From CAZBBC01 sp964489835 (GTDB taxonomy: Bacteria > Calditrichota > Calditrichia > JAJRVZ01), in assembly GCA_964489835.1 (NCBI GenBank), contig CAZBBC010000128.1, forward strand, positions 1 to 13,212: DNA of 13,212 nt, given 5' to 3'. Numbering within the stretch: the stretch's first letter is position 1; the number at the start of each line of letters is the position of its first letter. Below the pieces are notes generated by a model. It ran no database searches. It worked only from the letters and a program-made list of their open reading frames with translations, and was not told the origin of the DNA. The translations under genes were made by a program, and so were the position numbers. Shown one piece after another: positions 7,943 to 13,212 of this stretch.

Positions 7943-8136
7943 TCGGAAATTGGTGGGGCAAATTAGAGAGTTGAATAAGGATTTCTTCACCAGCCCTATG
8001 GAGGAAATGAAGATACCGACGTAACCTTTGATCTATCTTTTATTTTGTGGTTGGTGTTGCCTTCTAACCTTAAAATAATTAATTAGAAATTCCCCCGAAA
8101 GGCAAAACTGTCACCTAAGGTAATTCTGATTTTGAT

Positions 8137-8179
8137 TAAAATCACAATGTCCAATGTTAAATGTCAAATCAAGTCCCAA
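8137..8179 (+). repeat. 43-bp dispersed repeat, copy 1
   Basis: This 43-bp stretch (core AATGTCCAATG, AAATGTCAAATCAAGTCCC) matches the reverse complement of 11650-11692 at 40 of 43 positions by my count, with differences at repeat positions 8, 21 and 22. Both copies are intergenic. Such AATGTC/CCAATG-rich elements look like a genome-wide intergenic repeat family, which I cannot confirm from one window. Confidence 0.8.
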
Positions 8180-8495
8180 ACTCTATTGTCCAATTCGATC
8201 CACTAGTCAAATTTATAAAGTGCACGACTTACGTGTTGCTTTGATATCCAGCGATTTAAAAAAATACTCTTCCAAAGTGATTTGCTAATCAAAGACTGGT
8301 GGCTTCAGCATTATTCGTGAAAAAAGAGAGAATAAATTTAGTGTGGTTCGATGACCAAATTCTTTCTTTAAATAAGCATGATATAGGCCTATTGTACCAT
8401 TTGTCACAACAATTTGCCATCTCCTCATTTATATTTATATTATAGTGTTTCGAGTACATGAGTGAATAACTTCTGTCTGACTAGATTGAATTGTT

Positions 8496-8643
8496 CACCA
8501 CGATGAGCACGAAGGTCTTCTTCAAATTATGATTTAATAATTAAGAATGTAACTATTCAAATAATATCTTGCGAGGCTTCCTAAATTCATAATTCTAAAT
8601 TCTTAATTGTTTTTATCTTCGTGCGTTTCATGTGCTTCGTGGT
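8496..8643. repeat. Nested foldback repeat element (~148 bp)
   Basis: The element shows three nested inverted pairs: ACCACGA 8497-8503 with TCGTGGT 8637-8643; GCACGAAG 8507-8514 with CTTCGTGC 8617-8624; and AATTAAGAAT 8539-8548 with ATTCTTAATT 8599-8608. The outer arms belong to the 'ACCACGAAG..CACGAAG' type of intergenic repeat, which when translated gives the odd HEAHETHED peptide on the minus strand. It ends 59 nt before the start of the next gene and could fold in its leader transcript. Confidence 0.75.
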
Positions 8644-8702
8644 TTATAACTCTATCAGACCAGTGATCAAAACTGTATTGATTCCTAGTTGAAAGGATAG
8701 CC

Positions 8703-9497
8703 ATGAATTCGATTTCAGCCTTTCTATTGGCTTTTAGTCTAATGTTTTTCTTGTCGTGTGATAATACCGGCGAACCTCCTGAATCAGAGAACAAACTCTA
8801 TATTGATATTAAAAATAGTGACGGGGCAGGCGTTGAAGATGTTGGACTGCATTTTTATTCCAACATCAACCATTTTCAATTTAAAACACCAAAAACAGGG
8901 AGTCCATCCGCCGGCATTGATTCAACCGATTCAACGATGGTACCCCAGGTGTACAAATTGTATCAGAATTACCCCAATCCATTCAATCCGCAGACCAATA
9001 TCAAGTTTTCACTGCCGGTCTCCGGAAAGGTGACCCTGCGGATATTAAACCGAATTGATTCTCAAATCATCAGGACATTAATCGATCGTGATCTACCGGC
9101 AGGCCTTCATATTGTCACCTGGGATGGTCTGAATGATGAACAGATATTTGTAAGTAATAATTTATATCATTATCAGTTGAGTTCCGGAGAATTTAGTGAT
9201 AGCAAACAACTGTTTCTGAATATGGTTGATCCGGAACATATACATTCACTGGATTGTATTCCTCTTGCCAAATCGGATGCAGAGGGTAAATTGGAAGTCG
9301 ACTATAATATTTTCCCGATCGGCGAAGAGGTGGTTTGGGTGGATGAGATCGGGAATGAATTAGGAACATTTGTTATTCCCGATTCCCTACAATTGGTGCT
9401 GATCAAAGATGGCTATAAACCGGTAACCCGCTCCGCCGTCATTGATCCTTCTAAACCTTTAGAGATTTCTATGATATTAGAAATGGAGAATCTTTAA
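8703..9497 (+). CDS. Lipoprotein with internal sorting/FlgD-like domain
   Basis: Predicted 264-aa lipoprotein. ATG 8703 follows AAAGGA (8692-8697), and the first 19 residues form a lipoprotein signal ending FFLSC19. After a short segment (KLYIDIKNSDGAGVEDVGLHFYS) resembling a carboxypeptidase-regulatory-like strand pair, residues about 80-175 form a complete type A sorting/FlgD-like Ig domain: KLYQNYPNPFNPQTNIKFSLP with Tyr90, VTLRILN, IRTLIDRDLPAGLHIVTWDGLND, YHYQLSSGEFSDSKQLFLNM. Normally this domain is the extreme C terminus. Here about 85 further residues follow (LAKSDAEGKLEVDYNIFPIGEEVVWVDEIGNELGTF, LVLIKDGYKPVTRSAVID), which look like a second regulatory-type beta-sandwich. The domain is therefore probably structural and not a cleavable secretion tag, with the lipid as anchor. 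It lies downstream of the foldback repeat; the next gene is 126 nt away. Confidence 0.82.
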   Translation: MNSISAFLLAFSLMFFLSCDNTGEPPESENKLYIDIKNSDGAGVEDVGLHFYSNINHFQFKTPKTGSPSAGIDSTDSTMVPQVYKLYQNYPNPFNPQTNIKFSLPVSGKVTLRILNRIDSQIIRTLIDRDLPAGLHIVTWDGLNDEQIFVSNNLYHYQLSSGEFSDSKQLFLNMVDPEHIHSLDCIPLAKSDAEGKLEVDYNIFPIGEEVVWVDEIGNELGTFVIPDSLQLVLIKDGYKPVTRSAVIDPSKPLEISMILEMENL

Positions 9498-9556
9498 TCT
9501 ACACAAAAACACTGCTATTAAATAATATCATATGCTACTAAAAAAAATAAAAATTT

Positions 9557-9573
9557 GACAGGTTGTATGTTTA
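9557..9573 (+). repeat. 17-bp motif shared with IS left flank
   Basis: GACAGGTTGTATGTTTA here is the exact reverse complement of 13196-13212, the last 17 bases of the window and next to the left end of the IS110-type element. It lies 51 nt before the start codon of the repeat-protein gene. It may be a target-like site, a remnant of another element end, or a dispersed repeat. Confidence 0.7.
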
Positions 9574-9623
9574 ATAAAAACCCTGCGAGAGCAATTGATA
9601 CAGCTCAAAATAAGGAGACCTTC

Positions 9624-11545
9624 ATGCGAGGTAACATAATTCTTATCTTACCAATACTAATTAATTGCATCGTATTAAACGCCCAGACTGTCCAATATAA
9701 CCAGGAATTTCGAATAAACACCTATACCAATAATCATCAATATATTCCTAGTGTTTGTGGTTTATCCGTCGGAGGCTTTGTGGTCTGTTGGCAAAGCGGC
9801 GGCCAAGATGGCAGCGGTTATGGAATTTTTGGACAAATTTACAACAATACTGCTACAAGACATGGTGAAGAGTTCCAGGTAAATACTTACACACATTGGG
9901 ACCAGTTGCAACCGAACGTTGGTCATTTATCGGATGGTGGTTTTGTGGTTTGTTGGCAGAGCTACGACCAGGATGGCAGCGAGGACGGAATTTTTGGACA
10001 GGTATATGATAGTATAGGCACAAAACAGGGAGAAGAATTCCAGGTGAATACGTACACAAACAGTTGGCAATCAAATCCCAGCGTTTGTGGATTACTCGAT
10101 GGTGGTTTTGTGGTCTGTTGGCATGGCGGTGGCCAGGATGGCAGCGAGGACGGAATTTTTGGACAGGTATATGATAGTATAGGCACAAAACAGGGAGAAG
10201 AATTCCAGGTNNNNNNNNNNNNNNNNNNNNNNNNNNNNNNNNNNNNNNNNNNNNNNNNNNNNNNNNNNNNNNNNNNNNNNNNNNNNNNNNNNNNNNNNNN
10301 NNNNNNNNNNATGATGCTCAATGGTCACCTAGTGTTTCTAGTTTACCCAATGGCGATTTTGTGGTCTGTTGGCAAAGTGACGGCCAGGATGGGAGTGGAT
10401 GTGGTATTTACGCTCAGCTGTTTAATAACAGTGATACAAAACTTGGTCAGGAATTTCAGGTGAACACGTATACCATGTCTGATCAGGGATTTCCGTGTGT
10501 GAGTGGCTTGTCCGGGGGTGGTTTTGTGGTTTGTTGGCAGAGCTCCGACCAGGATGGTGATGGGAATGGTATCTTTGGACAGGTATATGATAGTATAGGC
10601 ACAAAACAGGGAGAAGAATTTCAGGTGAATACGTACACAAACAGTGGGCAATTATATCCCAGTGTTTGTGGCTTATCGGACGGCGGTTTTGTGATTTGTT
10701 GGGAAAGTATGGGACAGGATGGCAGTTACCTCGGTGTCTTTGGACAGGTGTATGATCAGATGGGTATCAAACAGGGAGAAGAATTCCAGGTAAATACATA
10801 CACTTATGATGCTCAATGGTCACCTAGTGTTTCTAGTTTACCCAATGGCGATTTTGTGGTTTGCTGGTCAAGCAGGTGTCAAGATAGTGGTTATTGGAGC
10901 ATATATGGGAAATACTATTTGAAAGATCCCATCTTACATTCGCTAAAACCTTTTTCACTTAAAACGCCGTATTATGATGAAACAATATATTCATCTACCG
11001 TAAACTTCCAATGGCAGAAAGCAAGTCAAATTCACCTAAACTTTTTCTGGGAACTGGAATATACACTTCACCTTGATATAACTGAGAATTTCAGCAATCC
11101 AAAAATATTTTCTGATATTTACGATACAACTTTTTATGTTACATCCCTTACTCTCGGCCAAACATATTTCTGGAAAGTAATGGCCAAAAATATCGAAGGA
11201 GACAGTTTGTGGAGTTCGGAAACCTTTGTATTTTATATCAGCCCTGCTGCTGGCATTGAGGATGATCATATACTGAAACCTGAAGCCTTTAAACTCTATC
11301 CCAATTATCCCAATCCCTTTAATCCGAAAACAATGATCAATTACGAATTACCAATTACGAATTACGTTGATCTAAACATTTATAATCTGCTAGGGCAAAA
11401 GGTGGCGACACTGGTTTCGGAAAGGCAGAATGCCGGCCATCATCAGATCGAATGGGAGGCCGGCGATCTATCCAGCGGTGTCTATTATTATATGATCACG
11501 GCCGGTGAGTTTCAGGATGTAAAAAAAATGCTGCTGGTTAAATAA
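9624..11545 (+). CDS. Secreted protein of 55-aa repeats with sorting domain (gapped)
   Basis: Predicted secreted, surface-displayed repeat protein. ATG 9624 is chosen over the frame's earlier ATGs because AAGGAG lies at 9612-9617 and a signal peptide follows (MRGNIILILPILINCIVLNA|QT). Then come 55-aa tandem repeats of the form EEFQVNTYTnsxQxxPsVcgLsdGGFVVCWqSxgQDGSxxGIFGQVYDSIGTKQG; seven are visible, the fourth lacking its first residues at a 100-N gap (10211-10310). An FN3-like domain (VNFQWQKAS, TFYVTSLTLGQTYFWKVMAKN) and a C-terminal type A sorting domain (FKLYPNYPNPFNPKT, IYNLLGQKVATLVS, SGVYYYMITAGEF, KKMLLVK) follow. The frame changes across the N tract only because its length is a placeholder; with 14 missing bases the gene reads as one 611-aa protein. 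Repeats of this type occur in large adhesins and probably form a beta-propeller or solenoid; the ligand is unknown. Confidence 0.85.
9696..10915 (+). repeat. Tandem 165-bp (55-codon) coding repeats
   Basis: Seven visible units encode the EEFQVNTYT...DGGFVVCW...QDGS...GIFGQVYDSIGTKQG module. Some copies are nearly identical in DNA: 9968-10045 equals 10133-10210 at offset 165, and 10311-10365 equals 10806-10860 at offset 495 (3 x 165). This points to recent unequal recombination or gene conversion between units and explains the assembly gap inside the array. Confidence 0.9.
10211..10310. other. Assembly gap (100 N)
   Basis: Exactly 100 N, the usual placeholder for a gap of unknown size, inside the tandem repeat. 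By comparison with the intact copy at 10781-10815, 14 bases (or 14 plus a multiple of 165) should separate the flanking sequences. Confidence 0.95.
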
Positions 11546-11692
11546 TGTCCAATGTCAAAATCCCAATTTCAAATGAAATCCCAAATCCAAATAACAAATG
11601 AATTTGTAATTTACAGATTGATACTTACGATTTGATTGAGTGTTGGACATTGGGACTTGATTTGACATTTGGCATTGGACATTGGGATTTTA
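11544..11692. repeat. Foldback repeat after stop codon, with 43-bp repeat copy 2
   Basis: The element begins in the stop codon of the repeat-protein gene. AATGTCCAATG at 11544-11554 pairs perfectly with CATTGGACATT at 11673-11683. The right arm includes 11650-11692, which is the reverse complement of 8137-8179 at 40 of 43 positions. Between the arms lie short AAATCCCAAAT and AATTTGTAATTTAC-like strings. It could form a long imperfect hairpin in the 3' end of the mRNA. Confidence 0.75.
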
Positions 11693-11811
11693 CAAAGAGT
11701 CTGAGTATTTGGAATCCAGTTATCCTGTTATGTTAAAAAACAAGCAAAAAATATCATTTATTACAAAAAAAGATATAGTAATACTATCTATCCACTAGGT
11801 TTACTCCTCCG

Positions 11812-12032
11812 GATTACATGGTGAAACTAAAATAGACGTTCTTTGACAATAAAAAAGATCAACCTGTTATGAACAGTCTTTCCCGACTATATCGAGTGCT
11901 GCAATGTTACGTTTAGTCTAAACAAGTGTGATCTCAACCTGTCATGAAATCCAAAACAAAAGGACAAGGATAACAAAAAGATCCACACCTAACATACAAA
12001 GATCTAAATGTAAAAGAACGGCAAAAACGCAC
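11812..12032 (-). ncRNA. Candidate bridge/seekRNA region of the IS
   Basis: Non-coding 3' segment between the transposase stop and the right inverted repeat, the place where IS1111-group elements encode their guide RNA. On the transposase strand it contains TCATGACAGGTTG (11948-11936) and, 75 nt later, TCATAACAGGTTG (11873-11861). Between them is a tight palindrome GTTTAG-T-CTAAAC (11911-11923). Two similar guide-like segments around stem-loops recall the two binding loops of bridge RNAs. The RNA's existence and ends are inferred from family and position only. Confidence 0.4.
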
Positions 12033-13115
12033 TTAGTTTACAACTGATAACACATATGGTTTTTGGTTTTTCCAAACGTAGCGAATCCGATTGAGTAGAA
12101 TCTTTGCGATTCGGACAATTGCTTTATTACGGTTCATACGCCGGGACAGTTGATTGAATTTCATGGTTAGGGCCGGATCTTTTCTTACTGCTGTCCAGGC
12201 CGCTTCGACCAGCATTGTTCTTAAATATTTATTACGACGTGGTGTTATACCGGATTTAATTTCTGTGTCATCGGTTGACTGAATCGATGGTATCAAACCA
12301 ACATATGAGGCCACGTGTTCAAGTGTTTTGAATCGATTCATATCAATGATTTCTGTAGCAAGTGTCATTGCCGTGATAAAGCCGATTCCAGGTACCGTCA
12401 ATAATAAAGGTATCAGGGTATTAAACGGCGCTTGTTCTTTAGCCATGATGCGCATCTTTTTCAATTGTTTTGTGATTCTATCCCGGGTATGGATATACTG
12501 ATCGACTAAATCATCATAAGCGAATTGTGCATATTCGGTATCGAATTTAATGGTTAAAAGCCAGTTAATAAAAGCACCTGACCATCGTCGCTCCTGATAG
12601 GCTATAGGAATTGTGATTCCAAATTGATGAAGCACACTCTTGATACGGTTTTTGAGCCTGGTTTGATCTTTGATTGTTTTAAGTCGATGACGATTCAAGT
12701 GGCGATATTCTTCAGCTATTTTTTCCGGTACGTAAATCGGTATTAATTCACCATTACTTAGGGAACGAGCTAGTTTTCGTGAGTCAACATGATCATTCTT
12801 ATTCAGACGTTCTTTATGGCTGGATGGAACATCTGATGGATGAACGACAATACACTTGACACCTAAATTGTTTAATTTTCTGGCTGCCCAGAATCCACCG
12901 AAACCGGCTTCATAGACGGCGTAATAGTTGCCATCCGGATAATGTCGTTGCATGTAGTTTAATAATACCGATGGGTATGGATCAATTGAAAGACGTTTTT
13001 TTAATACCATGTTCATAGATATGATGTTTAAAGTCCATTGACTTGTATGAGTATCGATGCCAATAAAAAAGTTTTGATTCTTAAAAGATAGTGAAGTATC
13101 ATGACTAGTATCCAT
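12033..13115 (-). CDS. IS110-family transposase (DEDD recombinase)
   Basis: Full-length 360-aa transposase/recombinase of the IS110 family, which moves by RNA-guided strand exchange using a RuvC-like DEDD domain and a C-terminal serine. The N-terminal DEDD domain is visible: FFIGIDTHTSQ (Asp21), YAVYEAG (Glu69) and KNDHVDSRKLAR (Asp108, Asp111). A helical linker follows (residues about 125-230). The C-terminal Transposase_20-type domain begins with the helix-hairpin-helix-like LLTVPGIGFITAMTLATEI and contains SYVGLIPSIQSTDDTEIKSGITPRRNKYLRTML (residues 270-301), which holds the region of the catalytic serine. The start is firm: GGAGGAG ends 5 nt before ATG 13115 (minus strand). That ribosome binding site lies within a 15-bp inverted repeat, suggesting translational control. 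No frameshift or stop interrupts the gene, so the element may be active. Confidence 0.93.
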   Translation of the reverse strand: MDTSHDTSLSFKNQNFFIGIDTHTSQWTLNIISMNMVLKKRLSIDPYPSVLLNYMQRHYPDGNYYAVYEAGFGGFWAARKLNNLGVKCIVVHPSDVPSSHKERLNKNDHVDSRKLARSLSNGELIPIYVPEKIAEEYRHLNRHRLKTIKDQTRLKNRIKSVLHQFGITIPIAYQERRWSGAFINWLLTIKFDTEYAQFAYDDLVDQYIHTRDRITKQLKKMRIMAKEQAPFNTLIPLLLTVPGIGFITAMTLATEIIDMNRFKTLEHVASYVGLIPSIQSTDDTEIKSGITPRRNKYLRTMLVEAAWTAVRKDPALTMKFNQLSRRMNRNKAIVRIAKILLNRIRYVWKNQKPYVLSVVN

Positions 13116-13119
13116 TTTG

Positions 13120-13177
13120 ACTCCTCCGATTTAAATTGGTATAAATGTGATACAATTTTTAATTAAATCGGAGGAGT
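13120..13177 (-). promoter_or_regulatory. Hairpin sequestering transposase ribosome binding site
   Basis: Perfect 15-bp inverted repeat, arms 13120-13134 and 13163-13177, loop of 28 nt. On the transposase strand the downstream arm contains the Shine-Dalgarno GGAGGAG (complement of 13121-13127), 5 nt from the start codon. A transcript entering from outside the IS would include both arms and hide the site; one starting in the loop or later would not. The outer arm also contains the left subterminal inverted repeat. Confidence 0.65.
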
Positions 13178-13195
13178 TATGCAATTAATGTTTTT

Positions 13196-13212
13196 TAAAC
13201 ATACAACCTGTC
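13196..13212 (-). repeat. 17-bp motif at IS left flank, second copy
   Basis: The last 17 bases of the window are the exact reverse complement of 9557-9573. Their outer nine bases (CAACCTGTC, 13204-13212) also equal 11935-11943 in the IS non-coding region. The window ends inside the motif, so its full length and whether it lies inside or just outside the IS tip cannot be seen. Confidence 0.65.

Larger units (their letters stand above)
7943..8702. other. Repeat-bearing intergenic region (760 nt)
   Basis: No gene is recognised in this long spacer. It contains a 6-bp-arm hairpin (GATTTT 8128-8133, AAAATC 8138-8143), a 43-bp dispersed repeat shared with the region after 11545, and a foldback repeat (8496-8643). 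The rest is AT-rich without recognisable content. The ribosome binding site AAAGGA of the next gene is at 8692-8697. Confidence 0.55.
11803..13177 (-). mobile_element. IS110-family (IS1111-like) insertion sequence
   Basis: A complete-looking element: one DEDD transposase gene with a short leader on its 5' side and a longer non-coding 3' side of about 220 nt. The coordinates run between 9-bp inverted repeats (ACTCCTCCG 11803-11811; CGGAGGAGT 13169-13177), giving 1375 bp. In the IS1111 group such repeats are subterminal, so the real tips should be a few to about twenty bases further out on each side. No target duplication is expected for this family. No second transposase copy is in the window. 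Confidence 0.75.

Noticed and set aside
8603..8794. Minus-strand frame encoding an HEAHETHED peptide
   Set aside because: It is produced by the CACGAAG-type foldback repeat and the complement of the lipoprotein gene.
9555..9623. Earlier starts of the 55-aa-repeat protein
   Set aside because: The added residues are not signal-like, and AAGGAG at 9612-9617 serves ATG 9624.
9853..10651. Several overlapping minus-strand frames across the 165-bp repeats
   Set aside because: They are periodic shadows of the tandem repeat and include N-derived residues; none has a start signal or protein-like character.
9696..10915. CRISPR array
   Set aside because: The repeats are contiguous 165-bp coding units in frame, without spacers.
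1..13212. tRNA or rRNA genes
   Set aside because: I saw no cloverleaf-like sequence with a T-arm motif or any conserved rRNA stretch on either strand; this was by eye only.

Overview
The window looks like an accessory stretch of an AT-rich chromosome from the FCB superphylum. Calditrichota, Ignavibacteriota, KSB1 or Marinimicrobia-like lineages are the best guesses. The main reason is that three encoded proteins carry the 'NYPNPFNP' type A sorting/FlgD-like domain common in those groups. FISUMP, PKD, FN3 and L-domain/LRR-like modules, lipoproteins and exported beta-barrels fit the same picture. No taxonomic marker gene is present, so this placement is inference.

Layout. Positions 298-4991 hold three co-directional genes, spaced 24 and 68 nt, that may form an operon: an FN3 plus L-domain/LRR-like lipoprotein (298-1917), an Ig-like/PKD/FISUMP lipoprotein (1942-3216), and a secreted protein with a duplicated ~180-aa module and a C-terminal sorting domain (3285-4991). 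A 486-nt spacer with an orphan reading frame follows, then a small beta-barrel protein (5478-6074), two REP-like hairpins (6189-6254) and a PilZ c-di-GMP receptor on the minus strand (6326-6697). Next comes a secreted WG-repeat protein split by a frameshift at an A9 tract (7008-7942). A 760-nt spacer with two kinds of dispersed repeat (8137-8179, 8496-8643) leads to a lipoprotein with an internal sorting-type domain (8703-9497). After it lies a large secreted protein of tandem 55-aa repeats, interrupted by a 100-N assembly gap (9624-11545). A foldback repeat follows its stop codon, and an IS110-family element on the minus strand fills the right end (about 11803-13177).

Function. Nearly everything outside the IS is built for the cell surface: signal peptides or lipoboxes, binding-type repeat domains and a secretion tag. 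Plausible roles are adhesion, carbohydrate or protein binding, and surface display. PilZ is the only evident cytoplasmic regulator and could link surface behaviour to c-di-GMP, but nothing in the sequence ties it to its neighbours.

Most worth a second look: (i) the IS110 element has subterminal inverted repeats and a 3' non-coding region of about 220 nt, the place expected for an IS1111-type bridge/seekRNA. That region carries two guide-like copies of a motif that recurs beside the left end. (ii) The transposase Shine-Dalgarno lies inside a perfect 15-bp hairpin stem. (iii) The N gap sits in a 165-bp tandem repeat whose register fixes its true length at 14+165k nt. The k=0 solution gives exactly seven repeats in frame. 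(iv) Several dispersed or foldback repeats occur between the genes.
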